From an uncultured Pseudomonadota bacterium (GTDB lineage Bacteria; Pseudomonadota; Gammaproteobacteria; Methylococcales; Methylomonadaceae), in NCBI GenBank assembly GCA_903889445.1, contig CAISXF010000080.1:38247-102246 (forward strand): DNA of 64,000 nucleotides. Direction: 5' to 3'. Shown piece by piece: positions 28,601-38,486 of this stretch; position 1 is the stretch's first letter; every line of letters starts with the position of its first letter. The notes under the pieces are model-generated. The model was not told where the DNA came from. It made no database searches and saw nothing but the letters and a program-made list of their open reading frames with translations. Both the position numbers and the translations under genes were made by a program.

Positions 28601-29941
28601 ATGGCAAAAAGAATCCGCAGTCGCAAAAAAACCTTTTCAGATATTCCAACACTCGCCACCATCGAATCGTTAGCCCACGACGGACGCGGTGTGACGCACG
28701 TTGACGGCAAAGTTGTTTTCATTGACGAAGCCTTGCCGACGGAACAAGTCGAATTTATTTACACCGACAGCCGCAAAGATTACGCAGAAGGCAAAGTCGT
28801 TAATTTACTCACTCGCGCCGAAGTTCGTGTTGATGCACCGTGTCCGCATTATGGCGTGTGCGGCGGGTGCAGTTTTCAACACGTTGAAGTGACCGCGCAA
28901 ATTCAAATCAAACAAGAATTATTGTCGGAACAATTTAAACGCATCGGCAAAGTCGAAACGCCCGAATTATGGTCGCCGCTGGTGGGTGAACATTGGGGTT
29001 ATCGTCGCAAAGCGCGAATGGGCGTGAAATATGTGGAGAAAAAGGGTCGCGTGTTGGTCGGTTTTCGTGAACGCCGCAATCCATTTTTAGCTGAAATCAA
29101 CGGTTGCCCTGTGATGCACCCGATGGTTGGCACACGTTTACTCGAATTGGGCGAAATGATTGAAAGTTTGACGATTCGAGACAAAATTCCGCAAATCGAA
29201 GTGGCGATTGGTGACGAAAAATGTGTGTTAGCGTTCCGCGTTCTGGAACCGCCCACGTTAGAAGATAAAGAAAAAATGAGGGCGTTCGCGCATAAAAATG
29301 ACATCAGCGTGTGTTTGCAATCAAAAGGCCCCGATACGATTGTGCCGCTCGATGGTGAACCCGAAGTGATGTTGACCTACGCGCTGCCCGATCAAAACAT
29401 TGAATTTAAATTCCGTCCCGCGATGTTTACGCAGGTGAATTACGGCATCAATCGCCAAATGATTAACCGCGTGTTGGATATTTTGCAATTGACCAAAGAC
29501 GACAACGTGTTGGATTTATTCTGCGGTTTGGGGAATTTCACCTTGCCGATGGCGAAATATGCAGGTCGTGTGGTCGGTGTGGAAGGGGATCAACCGCTTG
29601 TCAATCATGCGAAAGAAAATGCGCGTCACAACAACATCGAAAACGTCGAATTTTACGCAGCGGATTTAACCAAAGATATTAGCGGCATGACGTGGGCGAA
29701 TCAACGTTATAACAAAATTATGCTTGATCCATCGCGGGCTGGCGCGTCTGAAATTTTGCATCATTTGAAACGCTGGCAGCCTGAGCAAATCGTTTATGTG
29801 TCGTGTAATCCGTCAACATTGGCGCGTGACGCAGGAATTTTGGTAAACGAATTGGGTTATAAACTCGTTAAAGCGGGCGTGATGGATATGTTCCCACACA
29901 CTGGTCACGTTGAATCGATGGCGTTATTTGTCAAAGGCTAG
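28601..29941 (+). CDS. rlmD: 23S rRNA (uracil-1939-C5)-methyltransferase
   Basis: 446 aa. An N-terminal TRAM domain (about residues 15-75) is followed by the 4Fe-4S cysteines C81, C87, C90 (CPHYGVCGGC) and a fourth Cys in EINGCPVMHP. The SAM-binding site is LDLFCGLGNFTLPMA, and the catalytic Cys is in YVSCNPSTLARD. It uses SAM to make m5U1939 in 23S rRNA. It ends 5 bases before the thiO start, so the pair is probably co-transcribed. Confidence 0.95.
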   Translation: MAKRIRSRKKTFSDIPTLATIESLAHDGRGVTHVDGKVVFIDEALPTEQVEFIYTDSRKDYAEGKVVNLLTRAEVRVDAPCPHYGVCGGCSFQHVEVTAQIQIKQELLSEQFKRIGKVETPELWSPLVGEHWGYRRKARMGVKYVEKKGRVLVGFRERRNPFLAEINGCPVMHPMVGTRLLELGEMIESLTIRDKIPQIEVAIGDEKCVLAFRVLEPPTLEDKEKMRAFAHKNDISVCLQSKGPDTIVPLDGEPEVMLTYALPDQNIEFKFRPAMFTQVNYGINRQMINRVLDILQLTKDDNVLDLFCGLGNFTLPMAKYAGRVVGVEGDQPLVNHAKENARHNNIENVEFYAADLTKDISGMTWANQRYNKIMLDPSRAGASEILHHLKRWQPEQIVYVSCNPSTLARDAGILVNELGYKLVKAGVMDMFPHTGHVESMALFVKG

Positions 29942-29946
29942 AAACC

Positions 29947-31077
29947 ATGCACAATTCTGATATTACGATTATTGGTGGCGGCGTAATGGGTTTGATGACC
30001 GCTCGTGAATTTCTGAACGCGGGCGCGACCGTTACGGTGTTGGAAAAAAATGAATGCGGGCAAGAATCGTCGTGGGCGGGTGGCGGTATTTTGTCGCCAC
30101 TTTATCCGTGGCGGCAAGCGCAATCGATTACGGATTTGGTGTTGCCGAGCATTCAGCGTTATTCGGAACTCGCCGCGCAATTGCACGCCGACACGGGAAT
30201 AAATCCGGAATGGACGCAAAGCGGTTTGTTGATTACGCAAAATCCAGATGATGAATTGGCGCGGCGTTGGTGTGAAAATTCGCACCTAAAAATGGAAACT
30301 GCCAACAGCGCACACTTTCAAAATTTAAATGCCCAAACTGAAAAGCCGATTTTTTTGCCAGAAATTGCTCAAATTCGCAATCCGCGTTTTCTGCAAGCCT
30401 TGAAAAAAGACGTTTTAAATAAAGGCGTTCATTTGATTGAACATTGCGAAATTACCAATTTCACGCTGGAACACGCGCATTTGCATAATGTTCATACGAA
30501 TCATGGCAAATTTGCGGTCAATGAAATTGTCATGACAACGGGCGCGTGGACACGGTCGATTTTCCAAGAACATTTGATTGGCATCCTCGACGCGCCGGAA
30601 ATTTATCCCGCAAAAGGGCAAATGTTATTATTCGACGCGCCCCCGAACACATTGCAGCATATTATTTTAGACGGCGATCGTTATTTGATTCCGCGCCGCG
30701 ACGGGAAAATTTTAGTCGGTAGCACGGTTGAACACGACGCTTTTCATAAAACTATTACCGTTGAAGCGCACGACCAACTTTCGCACTTTGCGACGACGTT
30801 ATTGCCTGCATTGAAAACCGCGCAGCTCATTAAACATTGGGCTGGCGTGCGTCCTGCAACGGAAAATGGCGTGCCGTATATTGGGCGACATCCTGACATT
30901 CACAATTTGAGTTTGAACGTGGGACATTTTCGCAACGGGCTAACGATGGCTCCGACTTCGGCGCAATTATTGGTGGATTTAATTTTGAATCGTCCACCCG
31001 TTGTGAATCCCGAATCTTATCAATTTTTTAAACATTTACCGTCAGTACAAACCAAGGTTTGCACTCCAATAACATAA
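29947..31077 (+). CDS. thiO: Glycine oxidase (FAD-dependent), thiamine pathway
   Basis: 376 aa. It has the FAD-binding [20 protein letters not shown] with the acid in VLEKNE, then [15 protein letters not shown], and the C-terminal [19 protein letters not shown] and [12 protein letters not shown]. It oxidises glycine to the imine that is used for the thiazole of thiamine. The final residues (about QTKVCTPIT) are encoded by a REP-like palindrome that also occurs elsewhere in the window, so the C-terminus appears to have been replaced or extended by the repeat. Core function is probably intact because all FAD-site motifs lie upstream. Confidence 0.9.
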   Translation: MHNSDITIIGGGVMGLMTAREFLNAGATVTVLEKNECGQESSWAGGGILSPLYPWRQAQSITDLVLPSIQRYSELAAQLHADTGINPEWTQSGLLITQNPDDELARRWCENSHLKMETANSAHFQNLNAQTEKPIFLPEIAQIRNPRFLQALKKDVLNKGVHLIEHCEITNFTLEHAHLHNVHTNHGKFAVNEIVMTTGAWTRSIFQEHLIGILDAPEIYPAKGQMLLFDAPPNTLQHIILDGDRYLIPRRDGKILVGSTVEHDAFHKTITVEAHDQLSHFATTLLPALKTAQLIKHWAGVRPATENGVPYIGRHPDIHNLSLNVGHFRNGLTMAPTSAQLLVDLILNRPPVVNPESYQFFKHLPSVQTKVCTPIT

Positions 31078-31145
31078 ATTTTCAGTACAAACCAAGGTTT
31101 GCACTCCAATAACACAAATTTTCGGAGTACAAACCTTGGTTTGTA
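31041..31145. repeat. REP-like family A cluster: two direct 40-bp copies plus one inverted copy
   Basis: The palindrome core ACAAACC-AA-GGTTTG followed by (C/T)ACTCC starts at about 31047 and 31087 in a 40-bp tandem. It reappears inverted (GGAGT then ACAAACC-TT-GGTTTGT) at 31124-31144. The first copy encodes the end of thiO. The inverted copies can pair into a long hairpin just before pyrD. Confidence 0.9.
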
Positions 31146-31174
31146 TATCTATCAACTTCACTCAAAAAATCACT

Positions 31175-32197
31175 ATGAATCCTTATTCGTTACTTCGTCC
31201 GTTATTATTTTCGTTTGACCCTGAAACCGCGCACGACTTGAGTTTGAAAGCCTTAACGGCAACCCAAAATGTGGCGGGTTTGTTGTATCCAAAAGTTCCC
31301 GACAAACCTGTCACCGTGATGGGATTGACCTTTAAAAATCCTGTTGGATTGGCGGCGGGTTTGGATAAAAATGGCGATTGTTTGGATGGTTTTGCGGCGT
31401 TAGGATTTGGTTTTTTAGAAATCGGAACCGTGACACCGCGTCCACAGCCTGGAAATCTTAAACCGCGTTTATTTCGTTTGCCCGAACACGAAGCGATTAT
31501 TAACCGCATGGGTTTCAACAATAAAGGCATCGATTATTTGTTGGCACAAGTTGAACACAGTTCGTACGCAGGCGTGTTGGGTATTAACATCGGTAAAAAT
31601 GCCGACACGCCGATTGAAAATGCGCTCGATGATTATTTGATTGGGTTGCAGAAAGCTTATTCGGTGGCGAGTTATGTCACGTTGAACATTTCGTCACCGA
31701 ACACGAAAAATTTGCGCCAATTGCAACAAGGCGACGAATTGAAAAAACTGATTTCTACCATGAAAGAAGAACAGTTGAAATTGCAGATTCAACACGGACG
31801 TTATGTGCCGTTGGTGTTGAAAATTGCGCCTGATTTAACACCGGATGAAGTGCGAAACATTGCGGATTTATTGGTGGAGTTCAACATTGATGGCGTGATT
31901 GCGACGAATACCACGATTTCACGCGATAAAATTTCTTCGCATCGATTGGCGCATGAAACCGGCGGTTTGAGTGGTGCGCCGGTGAAAGAAATGGCGACAG
32001 AAATTGTGCGTTTGTTGGCTGCGGAATTGAACGGGAAACTGCCCATTATCGCGGTCGGTGGCATTATGAGCGCGAGCGATGCACAAGAAAAATTAGACGC
32101 TGGTGCGAGTTTGGTTCAAGTTTACACGGGTTTGATTTACCGTGGCGCGAGGTTAATTAGCGACATTGTGAATGCGTTACCAGTGCAACAAAAATAA
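31175..32197 (+). CDS. pyrD: Dihydroorotate dehydrogenase (quinone), class 2
   Basis: 340 aa from ATG 31175 ([21 protein letters not shown]). The upstream in-frame ATG at 31136 lies inside the REP repeat and is rejected. The N-terminal helical membrane-association domain is typical of class 2. FMN-binding and active-site motifs are [51 protein letters not shown] (catalytic Ser) and [11 protein letters not shown]. It oxidises dihydroorotate to orotate and reduces quinone at the inner membrane. Confidence 0.96.
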   Translation: MNPYSLLRPLLFSFDPETAHDLSLKALTATQNVAGLLYPKVPDKPVTVMGLTFKNPVGLAAGLDKNGDCLDGFAALGFGFLEIGTVTPRPQPGNLKPRLFRLPEHEAIINRMGFNNKGIDYLLAQVEHSSYAGVLGINIGKNADTPIENALDDYLIGLQKAYSVASYVTLNISSPNTKNLRQLQQGDELKKLISTMKEEQLKLQIQHGRYVPLVLKIAPDLTPDEVRNIADLLVEFNIDGVIATNTTISRDKISSHRLAHETGGLSGAPVKEMATEIVRLLAAELNGKLPIIAVGGIMSASDAQEKLDAGASLVQVYTGLIYRGARLISDIVNALPVQQK

Positions 32198-32206
32198 AGG
32201 ATTTTC

Positions 32207-35200
32207 ATGTCAGCCGCCCTTCAAACCTATCTTCAAGACGTTGCCGCGCATTTGAAAGCGGGAAACGCCACGGAACACACGCACCGCCCCGCGTTACAAA
32301 ATTTGTTAAATGCGTTGTTGCCTAACTATCACATTACCAACGAGCCGCGCCGAATTGCGTGCGGTGCGCCCGATTTTGTAATTGCTAAAGGTGAAATTCC
32401 CATTGGACATATTGAAGCCAAAAACATTGGCGTAAATTTGGACAAAGAACAAAAATCGGAACAATTGGCGCGTTACCTTCCAGCGTTAAATAATTTGTTA
32501 TTCACGGATTATTTAGAATTTCGCTGGTTTGTGAATGCCGATTATAAAGCTGACATGACCGTGAAACTCGCCGACGTTTTGAAAAATGGCGAGTTAAAAA
32601 TCTATCCTGAAACGTTTGAACGTTTTGAATCGTTGCTGACGTTTTTTGTTGAAACGCAAATTATCACGCTCAAAAGTCCTGAAGAACTCGCGCAAAAAAT
32701 GGCGAATATCGCTAAACAAATGAAGCATTCCATTTTTTTAGCGTATGAAAATGAGGACGAAAACGGCAAAATTCACAATCAGCTAAAAAGTTTTCGAGAA
32801 GTGTTAATCGACACGCTTAAACCCGAAGAATTTTCCGATATGGTCGCGCAAACGATTTGTTACGGGTTGTTTGCGGCAAAATGTAGCGCGGTTGACGCGC
32901 CATTTTCACGCTTAACCGCCGTTTCATTTGTGCCAAAAACCAATCCCTTTTTACGGCAATTTTTCAACCAATTAGCAGGCATTGATTTAGATGAGCGGCT
33001 GGTTTGGATGGTTGAACATTTGGTCGCCGTTTTGAATCGTGCCGACATGAGCGCGATTCTCGCCGACTTCGGCAAACGCACCCGCCAAGAAGACCCCGTT
33101 GTGCATTTTTACGAAACGTTTTTGGCAAATTACGACGCAAAATTACGCGAAGTGCGCGGCGTTTATTACACGCCAGAACCTGTAGTTTCTTACATTGTGC
33201 GTTCAGTCGATTTGGTTTTAAAAAATCAATTCGGTTTGCGTGACGGTTTGGCGGACAGTTCAAAACTCGACAATTCCACGATTCACAAAGTTCAAATTCT
33301 TGACCCCGCAACAGGTACAGGCACGTTTTTACACGCCGTCATTGCGAAAATTTATGAACGTTTCGCCAAACAAACTAAGGGCGGCTGGTCGGATTACGTT
33401 TCACAGCATTTATTGCCGCGTGTGCATGGTTTTGAATTATTGATGGCGGCGTACACCGTCGCGCATATTAAATTGAGTTTGCAGCTCAAAAATTACGGCT
33501 ACGATTTCAAAAGTGATGAACGGTTGCGCGTGTTTTTAACCAATACTTTAGACGAAGCACACGGCAAACAAACCACCATGTTATCCGAATGGTTATCCAC
33601 CGAATCAAACGAAGCCAGCAAAGTTAAACGCGATTCGCCCGTGATGGTGATTTTGGGGAATCCGCCGTATTCCTACGTTTCAATGAACAATGAAAAGTGG
33701 ATTAGCGATTTAGTCCGCGATTACTATCAAGTCGATGGAATGCCGTTAAATGAACGAAATCCCAAAGGCTTGCAAGACGATTATGTGAAATTTATCCGTT
33801 TTGCACAGTGGCGAATTATGCAAACGGGTTACGGCGTGTTAGCGTTTGTGACAAATCACGGCTATTTGGATAATCCGACTTTTCGCGGAATGCGCCAATC
33901 GTTGCTGAATGATTTTGATGAAATTTATATTTTGGATTTACACGGCAATTCTAAAAAGAAAGAAACCGCGCTCGATGGTTCGGCGGATAAAAACGTGTTC
34001 GATATTCAACAAGGCGTAGCGATTGGGATTTTTGTTAAACATCGAGCGAACACAAAAGGTAGGTGCGACTTTAGTCGCACGGTCGATATTAAAAGTGCGA
34101 CTAAAGTCGCACCTACGAAAATCTATCATGCCCATTTATTCGGCGAACGCAAAAGCAAATATCAATGGCTTGCTGAACACGATATTAAAAATACCGACTG
34201 GACAACCTTAAAACCCCAAGCCCCGTTTTATTTATTCGTTCCACAAAATACGGAGTTATTGCCTGAATATAATCGCGGCTGGAAAATTACGGAAATGATG
34301 CCGTTGAATAGCGCGGGTTTGTACACGGCGCGAGATAATTTAGCGATTCAAAAAACACCAGAAAAAATGTTACAAATCATTAACGATTTTGCCAAATTAC
34401 CTGTTGAAGAAGCGCGTGAAAAATATGATTTAGGCGATGATTCACGAGATTGGAAAGTTGAATTTGCACAAAAAGATTTGAACTCAAATAACTTGGACAA
34501 AACCAAAATTTTGCCTATTTCATATCGTCCATTTGATACACGTTTTACTTTTTACACGGGTAAAAGTCGTGGCTTTATTTGTATGCCTAGACCAAATGTT
34601 ATGCAACACATGATATTAGGTGAAAATTTAGGTTTTGTTGTCGCTAGGCAATGCGTGGGAAATTGGAGATACATATTTGTTTCAAAATTTATTAGCGATT
34701 TTAATTTAACTGGTACAGCTGGGAGTTATGGCTCTGGTAGCATTATTCCACTCTACATTTACCCAACCGAAAAAAGCGGCTTATTCAACCTTGAACACGA
34801 AACCCGCAAAGCGAATTTTTCACCTGCGTTTATTTTGGATTTAGAAAGCCGTTTGAAACTCAAATTTATTGACGAAGACAGCGGCGATTTTGAAACCACG
34901 ATTAGCGCGTTAGATGTTTTTCATTATATGTACGCGGTGTTTCATAGCCCGACCTATCGCACGCGCTACGCTGAATTTTTGAAAATAGATTTTCCGCGTT
35001 TGCCGTTGACGAATGATAAAGCGTTGTTTCAAAAGTTGGCGAGTTTTGGCGCGGAGTTGGTCGCCATTCATTTGATGAACGCGGATATTGAAAACGCCAG
35101 TTGTTTTGATATTGAAGGCGACAATGTTGTTGAAAAAATCGAGTTTAAAGACAACAAGGTTTTCATCAATAAAACGCAATTTTTTGATAACGTTTCGCCT

Positions 35201-35386
35201 GACGTGTGGAATTTTCACATTGGCGGTTATCAAGTTTGTAACAAGTGGCTCAAAGACAGAAAAGGGCGCGTTTTGAATTATGATGATTGCAAAAATTATT
35301 TGTATATTTTGGCGGCGTTAGAAAAGACGCAGGTTTTGATGGTGAAAATTAATGAAACGATGCCCGATTTTACGGTAATGGAATGA
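32207..35386 (+). CDS. Single-polypeptide restriction-modification enzyme, type IIG-like
   Basis: 1059 aa. The N-terminus carries a PD-(D/E)xK nuclease signature (CGAPDFVIAK...IGHIEAKN, about residues 45-73). A helical linker leads to an N6-adenine methyltransferase core: YYTPEPVVSYIVRS, SAM motif LDPATGTGTFLHAVI (near 370) and catalytic motif GNPPYSYVS (near 485). The C-terminal third is probably target recognition. No helicase motifs are seen, separating it from type ISP enzymes, though the methylase part resembles them. Around residues 618-636 the sequence GRCDFSRTVDIKSATKVAPT is encoded by an inserted REP-like pair. No other defence gene adjoins it. It starts 9 bases after pyrD. Confidence 0.85.
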   Translation: MSAALQTYLQDVAAHLKAGNATEHTHRPALQNLLNALLPNYHITNEPRRIACGAPDFVIAKGEIPIGHIEAKNIGVNLDKEQKSEQLARYLPALNNLLFTDYLEFRWFVNADYKADMTVKLADVLKNGELKIYPETFERFESLLTFFVETQIITLKSPEELAQKMANIAKQMKHSIFLAYENEDENGKIHNQLKSFREVLIDTLKPEEFSDMVAQTICYGLFAAKCSAVDAPFSRLTAVSFVPKTNPFLRQFFNQLAGIDLDERLVWMVEHLVAVLNRADMSAILADFGKRTRQEDPVVHFYETFLANYDAKLREVRGVYYTPEPVVSYIVRSVDLVLKNQFGLRDGLADSSKLDNSTIHKVQILDPATGTGTFLHAVIAKIYERFAKQTKGGWSDYVSQHLLPRVHGFELLMAAYTVAHIKLSLQLKNYGYDFKSDERLRVFLTNTLDEAHGKQTTMLSEWLSTESNEASKVKRDSPVMVILGNPPYSYVSMNNEKWISDLVRDYYQVDGMPLNERNPKGLQDDYVKFIRFAQWRIMQTGYGVLAFVTNHGYLDNPTFRGMRQSLLNDFDEIYILDLHGNSKKKETALDGSADKNVFDIQQGVAIGIFVKHRANTKGRCDFSRTVDIKSATKVAPTKIYHAHLFGERKSKYQWLAEHDIKNTDWTTLKPQAPFYLFVPQNTELLPEYNRGWKITEMMPLNSAGLYTARDNLAIQKTPEKMLQIINDFAKLPVEEAREKYDLGDDSRDWKVEFAQKDLNSNNLDKTKILPISYRPFDTRFTFYTGKSRGFICMPRPNVMQHMILGENLGFVVARQCVGNWRYIFVSKFISDFNLTGTAGSYGSGSIIPLYIYPTEKSGLFNLEHETRKANFSPAFILDLESRLKLKFIDEDSGDFETTISALDVFHYMYAVFHSPTYRTRYAEFLKIDFPRLPLTNDKALFQKLASFGAELVAIHLMNADIENASCFDIEGDNVVEKIEFKDNKVFINKTQFFDNVSPDVWNFHIGGYQVCNKWLKDRKGRVLNYDDCKNYLYILAALEKTQVLMVKINETMPDFTVME
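34059..34116. repeat. REP-like family B inverted pair inside the restriction-modification gene
   Basis: GTAG plus GTGCGACT-TT-AGTCGCAC (34059-34080) is followed by a 14-base spacer and its perfect inverted copy ending in CTAC (34095-34116). The whole block is read in frame as about 20 extra residues. The structure equals a BIME-like REP pair with the GTAG head. Confidence 0.92.
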
Positions 35387-35561
35387 ACGAATTGTTAATC
35401 GTTGCCGTAAAATAGTCTTTTTTGCAAAAAAGCATATTATAGAAACGGTCAGTGCATAACTTCTATATTTAATTATTTTTTGCGTTTTAAACGTGGCTAA
35501 AACCATAAACTTCGGTAAAATTCGATGTTTGAATCCTTTCTTATCCTGTGGTTGTTTTTAA

Positions 35562-36929
35562 ATGAGAATACTAATTTTAGGCGCGGGTGTTACCGGTGCG
35601 TCTGTTGCAGAAGCCTTAGCCAATGAAGAAAATGATATTGTGGTGGTCGATTTTAGAGACGATTTACTCGAAGCATTAAAAGAGCGGTTTGATATTGCCA
35701 CCGTCACGGGAAACGCCGCACATCCGAGCGTTTTAGAGCAAGCGGGTATCAGCACGATGGACATGGTTATTGCGGTGACGAATCGTGACGAAACCAATAT
35801 GTTGGCGTGTTTAATTATTAACGCGCTTTACAGCAAACCGAAAACCATCGCTCGTGTTCGGGCTATCGATTACCTCAAACACCCCAGTTTATTCAGTCCA
35901 ACAGGCATTCCCGTTGATATTGTGATTAGCCCCGAACAAATTGTGATGAATTCTATTCGTAATTTGATTGAATTCCCTGGTGTGTTGCAAGTGACCGAAT
36001 TTGCCAACGGTTTGGTGCGTTTATTTTCGGTCAAAGTGGTGGCAGATGGCGATTTGACAGGCAAAAAAATCAAAACGCTGAAAGAACGTTTAGTCAGCGG
36101 CAAAACGCGCGTGGTCGCCATTTTTCGTCATGGAAAACCCTTATGCGTGAACGGTGAAGCCACCATTGAAACCGACGACGAAGTCTTTTTTGTCGCGCCA
36201 CGCAAAGAAGTGCGGCGTGTTTTAGAGGAATTGGGGAAATTAGAAGCCCCAATTAAACGGATTATTATTGCAGGCGGCGGTCACGTTGGCAAGCGTTTAG
36301 CATTGGCATTGGAAGCTGATCACCAAGTTAAAATTATCGAAAAAGATGCCCGTCGAGCGAAAAAAATTGCTAATGATTTGGATAAAACCATCGTGTTATT
36401 GGGCGATTGTTCGGACGAAAAATTGCTGTTGGATGAATCGATTGAACACACGGATTTGTTTTGCGCGATTACCGATAACGACGGCGTGAACATTATTTCT
36501 GCCTCGCTAGCGAAAAGTTTGGGCGCACGCAAAACGATTTGTTTACTTAATCATAATTCTTACATCAAATTATTAAGCGGCACGAATATCGACGTAGCTA
36601 TTTTGCCGAATCAAGAAACATTGGGCAGCATTTTAAAACACGTTCGTAAAGGCGATGTCGCGCAAGTCAGTTCGCTTTGCGGCGGAACAGCGGAAGCGAT
36701 TGAAGCCGTCGCGCATCATAATGGACGTGACGATTCGGTGGTGGGAAAACGGGTTGATTCGATTAAATTTCCCGACGGAATTGTCATTGGCGCACTGATT
36801 CGCGATGGTGAAGTGATTGCGATTCATCACGACACCGTTTTCAAAGAAGATGATCATGTCATTATGTTTGCGATGAATAAAAAGCTGATTCATTACATCG
36901 AAAAATCCTTTCAACCGATTCAAAATTAA
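35562..36929 (+). CDS. trkA: Trk potassium uptake regulatory subunit
   Basis: 455 aa with two RCK modules. Each has an NAD-binding Rossmann site (MRILILGAGVTGASVAEAL at the start; RIIIAGGGHVGKRLALAL near residue 228) followed by a TrkA-C domain. It is the cytosolic, nucleotide-sensing partner of TrkH. It starts 9 bases upstream of trkH. A palindrome CTTTTTTGCAAAAAAG lies in its leader. Confidence 0.96.
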   Translation: MRILILGAGVTGASVAEALANEENDIVVVDFRDDLLEALKERFDIATVTGNAAHPSVLEQAGISTMDMVIAVTNRDETNMLACLIINALYSKPKTIARVRAIDYLKHPSLFSPTGIPVDIVISPEQIVMNSIRNLIEFPGVLQVTEFANGLVRLFSVKVVADGDLTGKKIKTLKERLVSGKTRVVAIFRHGKPLCVNGEATIETDDEVFFVAPRKEVRRVLEELGKLEAPIKRIIIAGGGHVGKRLALALEADHQVKIIEKDARRAKKIANDLDKTIVLLGDCSDEKLLLDESIEHTDLFCAITDNDGVNIISASLAKSLGARKTICLLNHNSYIKLLSGTNIDVAILPNQETLGSILKHVRKGDVAQVSSLCGGTAEAIEAVAHHNGRDDSVVGKRVDSIKFPDGIVIGALIRDGEVIAIHHDTVFKEDDHVIMFAMNKKLIHYIEKSFQPIQN

Positions 36930-36938
36930 GGCGGCGGA

Positions 36939-38396
36939 ATGAGTTCGATTTTTACGCTGGTGCATATTCTTGGTCTGGTCACGATGGGTTTTAGCGGCTT
37001 GATGACGAGTTGTTTATTAACGTCTTATTTCAACGACGACGGTGCAACACAGGCTTTTTCAGATGCGACGTTAATTACGTTTGCGATGGGCGCATTGATG
37101 TTTTTACCCACGTTCAAAGTACATAAAAAATTGTCACGTCAAGCAGGTTTTATGTTGGTCGCCATGACGTGGTCATTAAGTCCGATGATTTGCACGTTGC
37201 CACTGTTGTTTTTCATGCCGAATTTGAGTTTTATCGATGCGTATTTTGAAACGATGTCGGGATTGACCACAACGGGTGCGACCATTTTAACGGGTTTAGA
37301 TTCGATGCCGATGTCGATTAACTTGTGGCGAACCGAATTAAATTGGATTGCTGGAATGGGGATTATTATTTTCGCCATTGCGATTTTGCCGATGTTGGGC
37401 ATTGGTGGCATGCAATTGTACAAAGCCGAGGCACCAGGCTCGGTGAAAGAATCGGATTTGCCGCCGCGCATTGCCCAAACGGCGAAAGCGTTGTGGATTG
37501 TGTACGCAGGCATTACGTTAGCGTGTATTATTTCGTTGAAATTGGCGGGAATGAGTTGGTTTGATGCGATTTGTCATGCGTTTGCGGCAATGAGTTTAGG
37601 CGGAATGTCTACGCATGATAATAGCGTTGGTTTTTTTGATTCAGTGCCAATTGAAGTGGTGTTGACACTTTTTCAATTGATTGCCGCGATTAACTTTGCC
37701 ACGCATTTTGTCGCGTTACGCAAACTGTCTTTAAGACCTTATTGTGATGATATGGAAGCGCGTGGTTTTCTGACTTTGGTGTTGAGTAGTTGTGTTTTAG
37801 CGGCGGGGGTTTTGCAATATCAAGGAACGTATCCTGATTTTTGGACGGCGTTGCGCCATGCGTCGTTTAATCTCGTCACGATTGCCACCGATTCGGGTTT
37901 TGCCACACAAGATTTTAATCAATGGCCGATTTTTGTTCCCATTTGGATGTTGTTTTTAAGTTGTTTATCGGCTTCGTCGGGTTCAACGGGGGGCGGAATT
38001 CGGATGATTCGGACGATTATTCTGATTAAACAAGCGCGGCTGGAAATGTTTAAATTCATTCATCCGTTTGCGATTCGCCCGATGAAAATTGGCGACACGG
38101 TCATTAGTAACAACATTATCACGTCGGTGATGGGATTTATTTTCCTGTATTTTATTTGTATTGTGATTTTAATTTTTGCGTTGCTATTATCGGGGCTGGA
38201 TTTTCTGACTTCGTTTTCAGCGATTATTGCGTGCTTCAATAACGCGGGTCCTGGTTTGAATTTAGTCGGTCCTGCGTCAAATTATTCCGTCCTGAATGAT
38301 TTTCAAACGGCGGTTTGTACCTTTGCGATGTTGCTCGGACGAGTCCAAATTTTCTCAATTGTTATTCTGTTTGTGCCTGAATTTTGGCGCAAATAA
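36939..38396 (+). CDS. trkH: Trk potassium channel subunit
   Basis: 485 aa, many membrane helices arranged in the four-fold pore repeat. Selectivity-filter-like segments are TMSGLTTTGATIL, HAFAAMSLGGMST, LVTIATDSGFAT and ACFNNAGPGLN. It conducts K+ across the inner membrane with TrkA. A REP-derived hairpin follows the stop within four bases and may terminate transcription. Confidence 0.96.
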   Translation: MSSIFTLVHILGLVTMGFSGLMTSCLLTSYFNDDGATQAFSDATLITFAMGALMFLPTFKVHKKLSRQAGFMLVAMTWSLSPMICTLPLLFFMPNLSFIDAYFETMSGLTTTGATILTGLDSMPMSINLWRTELNWIAGMGIIIFAIAILPMLGIGGMQLYKAEAPGSVKESDLPPRIAQTAKALWIVYAGITLACIISLKLAGMSWFDAICHAFAAMSLGGMSTHDNSVGFFDSVPIEVVLTLFQLIAAINFATHFVALRKLSLRPYCDDMEARGFLTLVLSSCVLAAGVLQYQGTYPDFWTALRHASFNLVTIATDSGFATQDFNQWPIFVPIWMLFLSCLSASSGSTGGGIRMIRTIILIKQARLEMFKFIHPFAIRPMKIGDTVISNNIITSVMGFIFLYFICIVILIFALLLSGLDFLTSFSAIIACFNNAGPGLNLVGPASNYSVLNDFQTAVCTFAMLLGRVQIFSIVILFVPEFWRK

Positions 38397-38399
38397 TAT

Positions 38400-38460
38400 A
38401 CAAACCAAGGTTTGTACTCCAAAAATAAATTCGGAGTACAAACCTTGGTTTGTGCTTTTT
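38400..38460. repeat. REP-like family A inverted pair, probable trkH terminator
   Basis: ACAAACC-AA-GGTTTGT followed by ACTCC, a short A/T spacer, and its perfect inverted copy form a hairpin with 21-bp arms, followed by GCTTTTTT on the plus strand. It starts four bases past the trkH stop and should act as an intrinsic terminator. Confidence 0.88.
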
Positions 38461-38486
38461 TAATCTTATTAAATAAATAAAAATTT

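Noticed and set aside
31136..31174. Earlier start for pyrD
   Set aside because: The ATG is within the REP palindrome and the 13 extra residues do not belong to the class 2 enzyme N-terminus.
32207..35386. Type ISP restriction enzyme with helicase
   Set aside because: No Walker A or other helicase motifs lie between the nuclease and methylase parts, and the protein is about 500 residues too short.
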